64,000 nt of DNA, from contig JABAKD010000014.1 in the NCBI GenBank assembly GCA_012845835.1, positions 868,001 through 932,000 on the forward strand. Reading direction: 5' to 3'. This stretch comes from Undaria pinnatifida (lineage: Eukaryota; Sar; Phaeophyceae; Laminariales; Alariaceae). The notes beneath the pieces were generated by a model. That model was not told where the DNA came from, made no database searches, and saw only the letters and a list, made by a program, of their open reading frames with translations. The position numbers and the translations under genes are program-made. Shown piece by piece: positions 20,901-33,061 of this stretch (positions within the stretch are counted from its first letter, which is position 1; the number at the start of each line of letters is the position of its first letter).

Positions 20901-22100
20901 AGCCAAAGAACGGCATACCGCGCGGGTGTGTCACGTCATATCGAAGGTGCAGGTGATCAGTCAAAGAAACCACCACAAATAGCCTACGCTCATTGCTCAA
21001 AGCATCGCCATACCAAGATATGGCGACAAAAGCCTGGGTACATCGAGGTACAGCCAATCATGTTCACGGTCATCGTTTTCTGGCGAAACGTTCACCGTTT
21101 CCTGGCGTGCAGGCCACCGTTTGATACGTCAACCAGACCTGGGCAAGGTCAACCCTGTCAACAACTATCATTTTAGAATTAAACGACAACAGCGTAACAG
21201 CATGCGTCTCGTCTCACGGAGAAAGGTAACGATCTGGTGTACTCAGGCTTGCATAGCCATATCCCGGCATAGTGGCGCTTTGACCAATGGGCGCAGCCTA
21301 TGTAAGGTTGTTTATTGTGAAGGTTTTCTCCTGTACCGGAAACAGGCGCAAAACACCCCGGTATACCGTTTTTTGTGTGTGTTTTTTTGCAATTTACCCC
21401 ACCTGTCCCAAGAAGAAACTCCCCTCCCGAGGCAGCCGCGCTCCACCTGCCAAGCAACACCGCACAAACAACAAGTACGAAAAAAAAACGTGAACGCGTA
21501 TTATGTCACATGTCACAAAAACAAAAACGAGCATTCGGAACTTGAGAGCGGTCAAATTGGCATGCCCCGCCATACCAAAAGCCATATACATATTATATCC
21601 CACTGCAGTTAATCAAGAGCGTTGTGTAGCTAAGAGTGCCTGTCTTGGAGTGTCACCGGGGTGCTCTTGAATCGGGGTGCCCACTGTGTTACTACTTGAA
21701 TTCAGAGTCGACTCATTTCCGCAGTATGATACTATTAATGAAAGGATCCCAGATCATACTACCGTGTGTACGTTCTTCACACGTTGAACTGATATTTCCA
21801 CCCATCACCCATCTACATCCAGCACAACCAGTGTCCGCGCCGATGCCTCGTGGAGAGACGAGCTCTGCTACTGCTGTGGTCACAAACTAAGACAGAGATA
21901 CAATGTTGCAGATACAGCAAGGCGCCTTGGCCATGATGGCAATGATGGCCATGATGGCAATGATGGCCATGATGGCATTGTATATGGCATGTAATGCCAA
22001 CCAAAACGAATACGAGGGTACACAACATGCATACGAGGAGGGTGATAAACACGAAATACAGCCAACAAAGTGGCTATTAATTTAGTATGATATATGCAGT
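20900..22100. other. Intron 3, no gene recognised
   Basis: 20900-21780 shows no gene or clear repeat. 21780-21910 belongs to an interspersed family (CACAACCAGTGTCCG...GTGGTCACAAACTAAGACAG) also seen at 27370-27480, 29985-30110, 30540-30600 and 39900-40020. 21931-21990 is a short ATGGCCATGATGGCA tandem repeat. Confidence 0.5.
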
Positions 22101-22500
22101 TGCAAGGGGAGTCGCCGACCTATATCTTTAATGAGGACACACAGCCCGTAATACGCGCGATCGGAGTATCACACACAGCTTGCAAAGATGAGTTTCGACA
22201 AAATCTTTGATCTCACAGCTGGAGTGTATTTTAATTTTTATAATATATACATTAGCTTGCAAAGATGAGTTTCGACCAATATTCGATCTCACAGCTGGAG
22301 CGTATTTTAATTTCTATGATATATATTAGCGGAAAAATTGACGAGCGGAAAGCACGAGAGCGTGAGTAAAACTCGAGGTAAATCGACGAGCATAAACAGC
22401 TGAAAAGTGGGAATGCCGAACCCTATGCGCGACAATAATGAGGCACGTACCGGGGGGGGGACCAGGAACCACGGCTTATTCAGAAGGTCGCTGCGGGTAC
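22100..22500 (-). repeat. Interspersed repeats: CAGCTGTGAGATCGAAG family and partial SINE
   Basis: 22100-22330 contains the block CAAAGATGAGTTTCGACAAA...GATCTCACAGCTGGAGTG twice in tandem. The family recurs at 33980-34200, 41430-41600 and 51945-52110. 22330-22500 is a partial copy of the SINE body (CCGAACCCTATGCGCGA, ACCACGGCTT). Confidence 0.65.
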
Positions 22501-22697
22501 AATCTCTTACGAGTTGAGCTGAAGAGTAAAAGCGATACAATACCAAGGAAAAAAAAGTATGGTACATACCGAACACCTGATAATAAAGAGCACTCTGCGC
22601 CGTCACATAAAGAAGGAAACGCCAGGTGCAGGCAACAAAACCAGGACAGAGGTAACAGTAAAAACGCCCGAGAAAAATAACAAACGTACAAGAAACG

Positions 22698-22735
22698 ATA
22701 TCTCACCCGATAGGCGCCCAAAAACCACCCCTTCC
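22698..22735 (-). repeat. Copy of the exon 3 donor edge
   Basis: TCTCACCCGATAGGCGCCCA here repeats GCTCACCCGATAGACGCCCA at 23186-23205, including the GTGAG donor, and continues with a similar run of A, C and G. Confidence 0.75.
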
Positions 22736-23191
22736 CGTTCTTAAGAGGGTTGTAACCCCTTAAGAACTTCAGACGGAGAATAGACGACGAAAAATGACCA
22801 TTACGCCATTGGCCACTGCTGGTTGGCGCTGAAAAAAAATGGTGTCCGAACGACGACGACACATCAATGCAAAGACGCGTACGGGACGGGTGCAGCACGA
22901 TCCTACTCGTGCTGCTGCGCGCTCACGCTACTCGTGGAGGCTTAAAAAATATCGCTATGAAAAGATCGTCGTTTTTTAAGACGTTGTACGAGGGTGCCAA
23001 AAGGGCTCATCAAACCTTTTACACGAATTAAGCCGGCAACTAAAAGCGTAGACAAAAATAGCAAAAACGACAACAAACATAAAACAGCACGATGAAAAAG
23101 AGCCAACGACGGAAACAAATAAACAAAACTCAGCAAGAGCTTACTAAAAACGACGGACAAAAACATAACGCGACATTGACAAAAAGCTCAC

Positions 23192-23370
23192 CCGATAGAC
23201 GCCCAAAACCATGCCGTCCCCAGCCCAGACCCAGACCCAGGTCCGACAAGTAACCTTGCCAAGCACTTCGCCACCAAGAGCAGCAGGCCCAAGGAGCAGA
23301 CGGTCGGGCAGATGAGTTCCAACCATCGAGCTGATCCAGGCAACACGTACCCGTGGCCGCGGTTATCTCC
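23192..23370 (-). CDS. ABC transporter exon 3 (TM3 and WFWA motif)
   Basis: The acceptor is TTGTTGTAG|GGAGAT and the donor is ATCGG|GTGAGC (phase 2). The 59 codons are open throughout: GDNRGHGYVLPGSARW, then the helix LELICPTVCSLGLLLLVAKC, then TAWFWASIG. The last motif matches DPWFWALFVW at the start of TM4 in ABCB9. Both edges of this exon have degenerate copies in the flanking introns (22698-22735 and 23605-23664). Confidence 0.65.
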
Positions 23371-23604
23371 CTACAACAATAAAACACGCCAACAGCAGTA
23401 AACATTGATAAAGGGGATCGTTGTCGTTGATCTGGTGGAGATGGATCGCCCCTGCACTCCAGAAGGGTATTTCTTACCTGCTATAGATAGAGTACCAGAT
23501 CGCTCACCAGGCGCTTTTCTCCTTTGTTTTTTTTCTTGTCTGCTCGTTGCTTGTTTCTTATTTCATCTTGTTTTGCATTGGACAGATGGGCAACGACCAT
23601 CGGC

Positions 23605-23664
23605 CTGACTGAGGCAACATGTACCCGTGGACGCGATCACCGCCCTCAACAAGAAACAACAAAA
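23605..23664 (-). repeat. Copy of the exon 3 acceptor edge
   Basis: GAGGCAACATGTACCCGTGG then CGCGATCACCGCCCTCAACA mirrors CAGGCAACACGTACCCGTGG and CGCGGTTATCTCCCTACAAC of exon 3. Confidence 0.75.
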
Positions 23665-23904
23665 CATGTCGCTGGGAAAAACCGGCTCAGTGTTCCGTGC
23701 CTTGTTGTCGTTTCTCTGGAGCTGGATCCTCCCGGCAATCGAGAAGGAAACATCATTGGTTGATCGTTGAAATAACTACGAATCCTGACTTGGGCAGCGC
23801 GTAGTTCGCCAACTATCCATTAACTTCATACGAGGATAAAAGACGCCATCACTAACCGTACCTTCGCGTAGCCCGTACGAAACTACTTGAGCCGTTCGTC
23901 CAAG

Positions 23905-24015
23905 CAACTACTTTTTTTTTTTTTTTTTATCCTCCGGCGGATGGGGAAAAATAAAGCTTTAGCTCACCACACTTCCGCGTATTTTCATACGCGTCGTGTG
24001 TCGATTTAACTCAGT
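23905..24015 (+). mobile_element. Short interspersed element, CTCCGGCGGATGGGG family
   Basis: After a T-run, TCCGGCGGATGGGGAAAAAT and CACTTCCGCGTATTTTCATA end at GTGTCGATTTAACTCAGTTG. Copies are at 39410-39510 (inside the LINE), 52862-52962 (-) and 59115-59190 (-). About 100 bp and non-coding. Confidence 0.7.
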
Positions 24016-24145
24016 TGCTTTCGCAGCCCAATGCTAGCTGGCGCACCCTTCGAGTCCCATTGTAGGTATAGCGTAAGCTGTCCCTATCAGTGGTCTTCGT
24101 TACAACCCAAGCAACTACCCTTTCAAGACTTTGGCAATCCATGTC

Positions 24146-24400
24146 TTGACGCCCGCGGCCTATAGCCCGAATGGTTTTCATCGCGCTTCTGCCGTCCGCA
24201 TATCATGCGCGTGCGGAAATTAAACATCCGGGTCTGGGGTGATGCGACTATTTATCGTCGATTGGCTACCCCATTATTTCCCGTCTCGCCCTCAGCCATG
24301 CATTGGGCTTGCCATGCAGTGCCCTCCCGGCCTCTACGCCAGCGTGGCACCTTGGCGACAGTCTTGGTGGTATCAACCCCGTAGACCGGGTTATTCCATT
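24146..24400 (+). repeat. 250-bp repeat with an inverted partner at 25990-26260
   Basis: GCGGCCTATAGCCCGAATGG ... CGGGTCTGGGGTGATGCGAC ... CTACGCCAGCGTGGCACC is found inverted at 25990-26260. Identity by eye is moderate. No coding capacity was recognised. Confidence 0.7.
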
Positions 24401-24784
24401 GACACCTACACACTACACCTATCTTTCGCGGGAATACTTGTGCACGGAAAATCCGCTACGTTATCCGGGCCTAACCGCATTATCGTTGATAGGTGGAACG
24501 AAAATCTTCAAGAGAGAAGCGTTCGCGGAGCCTCGGGAGAAGAAAGGTCTACCCAGAAAAGGTGGCCCAAAGGAAGAGCCTACGGACGAATCCGCAGAAA
24601 AGACCCTAAACGCCTTCACCACTGGAAACCGTTGTTGGGGAAAATCACTTGGAATTAGTATCGACAGGGGTTTCGGGGCTCCAAAGGGGTTAATGCGGCC
24701 GAAGAGGAACAGAAGGATGGAAAGGCCAGCCAGTACCCAGCAGGATGAAGAGGGCAACAAACTGGAACATGACGAGGGCCGAGG

Positions 24785-25085
24785 ACGACGAAAACGAGGA
24801 TGGATCGGAAGACGAGCAACAGGAGGATGAATCGGACGACGAAGAACAGGAGGATGGATCGGACGACGAAGAGCAGGAGGATGGATCGGACGACGAAGAA
24901 CAGGAGGATGGATCGGACGACGAGGAGCAGGAGGATGGATCGGACGACGAGGAACAGGAAGGAGGATGGATCAAACGACGAACAGGAGGATGAATCGGAG
25001 GATGAGCAGCAGGATGATTCGGACGACGGGCACGACGATGATTCGGATGGGGACCAGGAGGACGAATCGGACGGCAACTAACGGG
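24785..25085. repeat. 27-bp coding-like minisatellite
   Basis: About nine units of GATGGATCGGACGACGAAGA plus ACAGGAG. On the plus strand they would read DDEEQEDGS. No start context, splice sites or homologous flank support a gene. The array lies in intron 2 of the ABC transporter. Confidence 0.85.
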
Positions 25086-27040
25086 AGGATGGGTCGGAGG
25101 ACGACGAACGGGAGGATGAAGCAGAGGACAACCCATTTGACTCCGACATGTCGGTAGTTTTGCCAAATGCTGAGCGACACAATCGCACTCGCGAAACTAC
25201 TTCGCAGTTCGTTTGTAGCGTGAACACCTCTTACGCGTACGGGGTGAATACATGATGTAATCCGAGCAAACTTAACCCCACCCTTCGCGTACAAACGCAC
25301 GGCCGGTACCACGTGTGCGTCGTGTTGCTAGATGCCTCTCGTGCGCTAGTTTCGTGCGCCAGTGTGAAATCATGTATTTTCAGGGGGACACAATTAACGG
25401 TGCTATTATTAGTATTTTTCCGGGCTATCATGCTAGGTGTACCGTCCTATATACGTAGCTTTCCTTACTTTGAATCGTCCTAGTCTGTAGACCATTCTTC
25501 GGACAGCTAGCAAAGCAATATCGGGTAAAACCCCGTACCTTTTGGTGCCTGAACTGAGCATTCGGACGTTTTCATTATTGTCCATGCACTGAGAACCGAT
25601 AGAGTATGACCTTGCTGGAATAATTCTCTCGAGACGCGGTATTTTTATCTCCTCGGCCGAATTTTTATGTGTAACATCTACGCAGGGTGTCTCAGGAGTC
25701 TCGAGACGGTCATCATGAACTCTGATATTCCCTGTGTGGAATGTGGGTAGGCAATCAATGCCTTGATGAGGCGGAGGGTGTGAAGTCATGGGTATCCAGC
25801 TAACGCCGACAAGATTGGATATGACCAAGCCAATGTGTATTTGCACCATGAACGCTGGGTTCCGAGGGGGAAAGGAAGCGATAAATTTACGTAAACCGTA
25901 TGCACTACAGGTTGCGTGGCTTAAACTTCGGGCTGCCCAAGTCCTGCAGTGTAGTTGCTTCACTTAACCACCTGCGTTGGTGTAGTTCACCATGTACACG
26001 GGGTGTGGATCGTGTACGGTTGATGGGTGCCACGCTGGCGTAGACGCCGGGAGGGCACTACATAGTAAGGTGAATGCATAGCTGTCAATGCCTGGCTTGA
26101 GGCCGACAGGCAAAACAAATGCGGTGGCCAATCAACTAAAAATAGTTGTATCACCCCAGACCCGAATGTTTGCTTTCCACACATGCATGGTTGCGGGCGG
26201 CAGAAGCGCAATGAAGACCATTCGGACTATAGGCCGCGGGTATCACGACATGGATTGCCAACATCGTACAGGGTAGTTGCTTGACCGAACAGTGTAAATG
26301 GTATCATGCAGGCCACGCAGAGTACGGTCGGAAAGAGGTTTATTTGTCCTGGAATGAACTACATGGGTAGCTGGCGAACTACGGACTGCCCAAGTAATTT
26401 TACTTGTAGTTCTTTCGACGACCAACCAACGCCGTTTGGTGGTGCAGTGCATGCTGGGTACATAAAAAGAGGGAACATGCTTGGAGCCAACCTCGGGCAT
26501 TATGTCGCGGGTTGGGAGAAAAGGAGCTGCCCGAGGTGTGTGAAGTAGTTTTTTACCGTGCTGCGAACATATGTTTCTACCATGAATACGCTAACAGAGT
26601 AGGATAGGATGTGTTTCATGAGTGTTCCTCTGCAGTAGATCCTGAAAAGGTGGCGCATACGGGTTGCCTAAATACACGATGAGTACTTGCTTGACCGTCC
26701 AGCGAACGATGATTTATACAATATACGTTTCGTTCGGCTAGACGACTAGGATGATCTCGACCGGTGCAGCACCGGACTGGCCGCTGAGAGGGGGAATAGT
26801 GAGCTGATAATTAAAAGTCGAATAAGGGCTTTACCGACTAGGGAACAGGGAATTTATATTATTATTAATCGTACGATACACGGATGGCGCGGAGGGGTTA
26901 GTTGCTTCACCGTCCAGCGAATGCATGCTTATTTGTACAATACATTCACTTCATCGGTAGTACACTGGCAAGCAACGAGCATAACAGCGGTGGCATCATC
27001 GGTGAAAAGAGGAGAATACAGGAATTTAAGCCTATGTGTG
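25085..27040. other. Intron 2, no gene recognised
   Basis: Apart from the inverted partner repeat (25990-26260), this stretch has only short recurring words such as TAGTTGCTTCAC and CCGTCCAGCGAAYGATG (25950, 26280, 26690, 26900), suggesting old unclassified repeats. Confidence 0.4.
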
Positions 27041-27044
27041 AGGG

Positions 27045-27165
27045 TACCCGGGTGTCCGACATTATTGTGTTTCTCTGCGACACGTCGTGGGACATGCCAT
27101 GGCATGTCCCACGACGCGCTGCCACGACGTGTCGCAAAAAAACAACAATGTCTGACACCCGGAGA
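27045..27165. mobile_element. Hairpin MITE with near-perfect centre
   Basis: Ends GGGTGTCCGACATTATTGTG and its inverted partner CAACAATGTCTGACACCC flank a core in which CGTCGTGGGACATGC is followed at once by GCATGTCCCACGACG. The arms total about 50 bp and would form a strong hairpin. Confidence 0.82.
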
Positions 27166-27338
27166 ATGGGTCATTTCGATATAGGTACTTGTATCTTCAT
27201 CTCCAATGAAAAACCTCAACAAGTACGAGTGTTCATATCTGGGTTAGGACACCGCCCGTAGGAGACAACAAATGATCATGTGAATCATACGGCAAAGCGC
27301 AGGTACGAGTTGCGCTGTTCGCCAGATAAATAACACCA

Positions 27339-27690
27339 GTGGTGTGTGTGTGTGTGTGTGTTCTTCACATTAAACCGTTCTTCTACTCGTCGACATCCAG
27401 CACACCCAGTGTCCGTACTGATTCTTCACCCTAGAAAGATCAGCTCTGTGGTCACAAGCCACGACACAGAGATAATGCATCGTAATGCATTCGACAACGC
27501 AATGTCATGCCCTAGTACTGGGTACGACAGGCACAACATACATACGTCAGCAACAGAAATACATTGGAAGAGAGAAATACGAAATAAACAAAAACAAAAA
27601 CAAAAACAAAAACAAAAAACAAAAAACAAAATAAGAAAACAAATAAAAACAAAGATAAAAATAAAACAAAAAATGAAACAAACAAAATGA
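27339..27690. repeat. GT microsatellite and A/C-rich simple repeat
   Basis: 27339-27361 is GTGTGTG. 27370-27480 belongs to the GTCCGYRCYGAT interspersed family. 27585-27690 is ACAAAAACAAAAACAAAAA-like. 27690-28100 shows no gene. Confidence 0.7.
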
Positions 27691-28529
27691 AGGGGAAATC
27701 GAAGAAACAACCCAACCGCAAAGGAGAGCCAAAGCTCGGAAAAGAAACATAATTAAGTGGTACGAAGTAGTATGTAACATAGCGGGTAAGGTACACTGAA
27801 ACGCGATTAGTATTTCATAAATCAACCATTCCGTCGAACTTGAGCATTTATTTCGCTGTTTGTTCAGCGACAGATCTACATCGACAGATATCTAGTTGCC
27901 GATCGCCTCAACCATGAGTTAATTCACCATGAATTGCTTTTCGTACCCATCACGCCGACTATCCGCGTGATGTTGCGCTGCAATCGCGCGTCGGTTTCAA
28001 GACTATAAATAGTACCAGGTACTATCTAGAGATACGCAGAGTGTCAGAACCGAACCATCCGACGTATTACACCGCTGCCGACTCGCAGCCCCATTACTAC
28101 TACGGAGGACGACAGTAAATAGGACCAAATATTGTTAGTAAAAATAGATGAATATATAGGTTTTTGTGTCCACCGTAGGTCCTATTTACTAGGGTCCCCC
28201 GTAATAGCAAATGCCAACCGCAAAGAATATGACGGCGAGACGTGTGCAAGCCAGCGCACCAGTCATTCGCAAGGGATAAAAAAGAAAATAACAAGGAAGA
28301 ACAAAGAAAAGAATGGGTGTTTTTACAAAGGTTCCCCAGATGGAGGATCAACGGTCCAACGTTCACACGAATGGACCAAAAAAGAAGAAAAAAAAAACTT
28401 TATAATGTGAGATCACCAACAATTTCAACACAGCCACCACAACACAGACACGAACAACAACAAATATCACATCATGCCTGGCGTGTATCATATCAGCAGC
28501 AGCTCACAGCAGCACCGTACACTACATAA

Positions 28530-29313
28530 GAAACCACACCCCGGTGATGACATTTTCGGTTTAAAAAAACATAGTCACCGGATGTGGTATCGTGTGAGGC
28601 GTGTGGTATCTTACGTAACCCGGGTGATGAAGTGCAGCTCGCAGGGGCCACGAAGGGGGTGTGATAAACCACGGGGTGTGATAGCACTTCCGCACACCCA
28701 CAGGAGGGTGTAGGGGGTGTGGTAATGAGGGGTGTGATCAAGAGGGGGTGTAATAACACTGCCTGTAACGAATCATACTGCTGCCGCACCCTTGAAGGGT
28801 GTGCCTGCCGGGAGGCTCGACTGGTGCGTGCTGACGCTTCTGCGGTACTTGTGTGCGCTGCTGCGAGCGAGTCAGCAACTGGGTGCTGAGCCAGTGCGGT
28901 GGCTGCCATATTGGCGCCTGTTGCTGTTCCAGCTGCTGCTGCTGTCGATTCAATGCACGTGCAGCGGCAGGAGGAGCCGCAGGTGTAGAAGAAATTTGCC
29001 CGGGCCGAAAGACCGAGGTGATCGGTCGCGCCCGCACTGCTGCGGTCGAAGCACCTGTCGAAGGAGCGGAGGTGCTGACAGTGGCATTCTGTTCTCCCTC
29101 CACGTTCACGTTGTTGGAGGTCTCCATACTGGGTGTTTCCCCGCATACAGAGGGTGTGTGTTGTGTGTGATCCCCAGGCAAATGCCGTATCGCCCGGGTG
29201 ATCGGAGGAGGGGACCCGTGAATGTATGCGGCATAACCTCAGGGGGTGTGTTATCTCATGTAACCCGAATCCTCGTTTGAAATGCCAAAAAATATCACCG
29301 GGGTGTGGTTTTC
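28530..29313 (-). mobile_element. TIR DNA transposon with a 147-codon ORF
   Basis: Terminal inverted repeats GAAACCACACCCCGGTGAT (28530) and ATCACCGGGGTGTGGTTTTC (29294-29313) bound the element. Many GGGGTGTG/GTGTGGTAT words repeat below the ends, as in elements with sub-terminal transposase sites. The ORF 28738-29181 (minus) starts MPGDHTQHTPSVCGETPS, is rich in Ser, Thr, Ala and Gln, and shows no transposase motif. It is probably non-autonomous; the superfamily was not recognised. Confidence 0.72.
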
Positions 29314-29319
29314 TGTGGG

Positions 29320-30880
29320 GGTTGCGATTTTTTATGCATTAATAGTATACAGTAGTACTCGTATTATACCATATTGCAGCAGCGGTATTCATATTGCTAT
29401 TTAGTTGCCCTCTCTATGGCAGTGGCCACATACTACTTTACGAGACAGATACGCATTGCATTTTTCTTTTTTTTTTCCTTTTGTTACAAATAGCCTGGTT
29501 TGCTGGCTTGCATCTTCTTTCGCCCACGTGTCCATTGCGGTGCATTGCACGGCCAACGTGTTCCTGGCTCCATAGCCAGACCGTTAGAGGTGTGGGAGTG
29601 GGTTTTGAGGAGCCGCATCTTCGACTCATGGTCGAGTTCGTAGAACCGGAGTTTCCCTGAATCTCCCATATTTCTGAATATGCGACTCATCAGGGTGGGC
29701 TAGTGTTAAGATACGGTCTCGAAAGGCCTTTAATTATCCGAATTTGATATCATTTGGATGCGTTTCGTATGACAAGGTTTGCGTTTTATATTCGGGAAAG
29801 TTAGGAAATTGATCGGAGGCGTGTGCCTCCGATCTCAGAAGCTATCCGGGGCTCTGGTGGAATCGAATAAAGCTACGTCTCTACGAAGGAAAATAAAGTG
29901 AGTACTCTCCCAGGACCTGCTCAATGGGCAGACCTGCAGGGGGCGCTCTGCGTCCCCACCTATAACCTTACACGAATCACCTTGCTGTATTTGCAATGCG
30001 TATCTCTGTCTCGTACGTATAATATCGGAGTTTGTGACCACAGCGGTAGCAGAGCTCGTCTTTCCAGAATACATCGGCATGGACACTGGTTATGCTGGAT
30101 GTAGATAGGCGGAGATATCACTACAATGTGAAGATCACGAACATTGCAAATACAGCAAGCGTGATTTGGCCATGCAATGCCAACCGCAACGGAGCGTTTT
30201 TTTCTTAGTCCTGCTGTCGACGCCACGCCATTTCTCAAGTTATTAGGGCGAGGACACAAGAGTGTCCCCTACAGGTCTGCCTATTGAGCAGGTGCTCGAC
30301 GAGTACTCATTTTCTTAGCCGTACCGTGTAGCAGAGAAGCAGCTTTGTTACTTTCACAGAGCCCCGGATAGCAACTGAGAGCCGAGGCGCCATGCCTCGG
30401 TTTCACTACCCCGCATATATAACGCTAGCATATCATACGAAAACGGCGAATTACGTATCAAGCCAGATAATTGCAGGCCTTTCAAGGCCGTGCCTTGACA
30501 AATTACCACGAAAAGCAATTTTCCTATTGTGAAGAACAAACACACCTCGGCACGGACACTGGCGATGCTGTACGCTGGATATCGACGTGTGCAAAAGAAA
30601 GCACACCTCCGATAGATCAAAATCTAGATCATACAGACCATCTATCGTCATGGCACGTTGCGCAGGATCTGTAAAGTACGGATCCAACCCAGGAACACAT
30701 CATTCAGACAATCTGGCTCCCACCCGGCAACATGATCTATAGGCCATGCAGATCATATAGACCAGGGATCTGTCTTCCCTGAAAGAAACAGATACTCCAA
30801 GATCAATAGGGACCTGATCTGTCAGAGGTGTGTACATTTGTACTTTCAAGAACAAGCTATTAATACACATATCCAAACTA
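29320..30880. other. Intron 2, interspersed repeats only
   Basis: 29985-30110 and 30540-30610 carry GTCCGTGCCGATG-type repeats. GGCAGACCTG...GCTCAATGGGCA occurs inverted at 29910-29945 and 30270-30295. No coding exon was recognised. Confidence 0.45.
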
Positions 30881-30884
30881 GGGT

Positions 30885-31365
30885 TGGTAATCAACAAAAA
30901 TAATAATCAAGATTAATCACGTTTTCAAGTTGTGACTACTTCCAATCATAATTAAATCGAGTTGTCCTTTATCATTTTAGCTGTACGGTTTTAAGTATGG
31001 AATACTAAAACGCCGTACGAATGAGGTATATAGTTGTTATCATGGCATAATAAAATGATTTACTTTTGTGTACGGACTTTAGAATTCCATCACGATATAC
31101 ATCTAAAAGGTACACAAACTGACGTCCTTGAAAATTAGTTATAAAATGCGTACCAGTATGTCTTACGACGTATAGTGTACGAATATATCGTTTTGAAGTC
31201 AGCATCCCCATACCAAGTACCATGAAAAAATATACACATGTTTTATTACGTTATACTAAACGCCGCACAAGACAAGAAATAAAAAAATAAATCATGGTTA
31301 ATCCAGTGAAAAAACACCAGGACAATCAAAGCTCAAATCAATCCCCTTTTTTGGTTGATACCAAC
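30885..31365. mobile_element. TIR element of the GTTGGTAATCAAC family beside exon 2
   Basis: AGGGTTGGTAATCAACAAAA at the left and TTGGTTGATACCAACCCT at the right are inverted repeats. The 480-bp AT-rich element ends about 10 bp from the exon 2 donor. It shares inner blocks with 3340-3730. Confidence 0.75.
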
Positions 31366-31377
31366 CCTAATCCATAC

Positions 31378-31730
31378 CTCTCGGCAATCATCTTGACAGC
31401 CTCGCTCGTTATCCGCGTCTCCTCCTCCCCCACCGGCGTGCTTCCCCCCCAGCTCCCCCCAGACCCTGGCAGCACCCCCCCCCAAACCCCCAGCCCCAAC
31501 GCTGTACACCGCCGAGGATGCACTGCCATCGCCATTACAACAGCTAAGATCCGTATGATGGTTATTAGGTTGACCATTAGCGCCCGCTCTATTATCTTGC
31601 TTGAAATTCGACCGCCTCAGCGACAGATAGAAGGAGAGGCACCCCAAAGCGGCGAGGAGAGGTCGGACCACCCCTAGTACAAGGAGGTCTAGCCCTGCCG
31701 ACCCGAAGGGGTAGGCTCCGTGGCCTAGGC
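31378..31730 (-). CDS. ABC transporter exon 2 (TM2 and glycine-rich loop)
   Basis: The acceptor is CACACGCAG|GC after a C-rich tract, and the donor is GAGAG|GTATGG (phase 0). The 117 full codons give a helix at about residues 74-97 (LDLLVLGVVRPLLAALG), the counterpart of DLWAACLYRSCLLLGA in ABCB9. A long hydrophilic, Asn/Gly-rich loop ending GCQDDCRE follows. The loop is much longer than in animal ABCB9. A TIR element (30885-31365) sits only about 10 bp inside the following intron, almost touching the donor. Confidence 0.65.
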
Positions 31731-33040
31731 CTGCGTGTGTGCGCGGGCGGGCGGGCGGGCGGGCGGGCGAGCGCAAGGCGGCAAGGAGACACCCAGGTCA
31801 AATATAAAATTGAGCTGACGACCCCTGGATGGCTGTCTCATCGTCTTGGACAAGCCGGATTGGACGAAAAAGTGAGTATTGACCTGGAATTCGTCGAACT
31901 CACGGCTGACATCCTTGAAAATTAGTTACAAAAGAAGACCGTAGGAAGTCCAAGATGCGACCTCACTGAAAGGGTGAGATCAAATCAACAGTCTGTGTTT
32001 GTTCAGATGATTGAAAAAAAACTGGAACACGAACGAAACGTGTATTGAGCTCCTAAGCTTTTTCACCCGGATCTCCACGATAATCGTAAAAAGGGGGGGG
32101 GGGGAACGTAGCTACTATAGGGTAAGACGCAGCACATGACACCTACCGTATACCGTATGCCACGCATGGTATATTAGCACACCCGTGTGTAACCCTCGGT
32201 CGAACATCCACGCACATACTCTCTCTAACGGAGAGGGGAGGGTGCACACGCCGAGCCAGGCGTCTATAGAAACATCTCGATGAGATATTTACACACGGAG
32301 GACAGATCAAATCAGATCGATACCGTATTAGTTATTAATGATCTAGGTCATTCAGGGCGGACAGATCCCTGGTTTATACTTCGTATGATCTGTACGGCCC
32401 ATAGGTCATGTTGGCCGGGGGGAGGCGTATGATCCCGTCACTATCGTCGCACTACTCTCGCCCTCCCTCCCAGTAGTAACTCAGATCCGGGGTCACATAG
32501 CGGGCCCTCCTCCCCCCCCCCCAACTACGGTACACGCCTTCACTTTTGTCGCGAGAAGAATTCAGCATTTGCTTCCCTCGTCGACTCGCATCGAATTTTA
32601 CCTACCCACGCCGCTAGGCGCTCTCAGCGGTTGAGATGCATTATATATATAATATATATATAATATATATATATATTAATATATATAATATATATATATT
32701 AATATATATATGATCTATAATAGCACAACTGTTCTGGGTTGGACCTGTACCGCATAGATCCCGCACAATATATCACAGCAACACAACATGGACGATCTAG
32801 ATTATCTAGATCATTATCTGCCCGACGTGTTGATATTATCAAAGTCATCATGTTCGTCGGGAGTCCCCCCCGAGGCTTGGGAAAAAAACTGTCCGCGAAA
32901 TCCATCGGAGGGGGTGTGTTATCCTGCACGTTGCCAGTATATATATGGTAACAAGAGCAAACTGGGTAATAACAGCTGGAAATATTAGAAGGAGGTTCGC
33001 GGTTTCCAGAAAGACAATGTTCAGGTTATTTCCTCGGTCT
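31731..33040. other. Intron 1 start: simple repeats and old repeats
   Basis: 31739-31772 is GGGC-rich next to the exon 2 acceptor. 32440-32600 is a plus copy of the TACTACTGGGAGGGAG family. 32641-32712 is an AT microsatellite. No gene recognised. Confidence 0.55.
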
Positions 33041-33061
33041 ATTGGCGAATATTGGTTTTTG

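Noticed and set aside
24680-24800. Hydrophobic minus-strand stretch FQFVALFILLGTGW as another ABC exon
   Set aside because: No acceptor or suitable phase was found. The frame runs into the 27-bp repeat and stops soon after. Exons 2 and 3 already join in phase.
27585-27710. Lys/Gln-rich or Phe-rich frames as a peptide
   Set aside because: Produced by an ACAAAAACAAAAA simple repeat.
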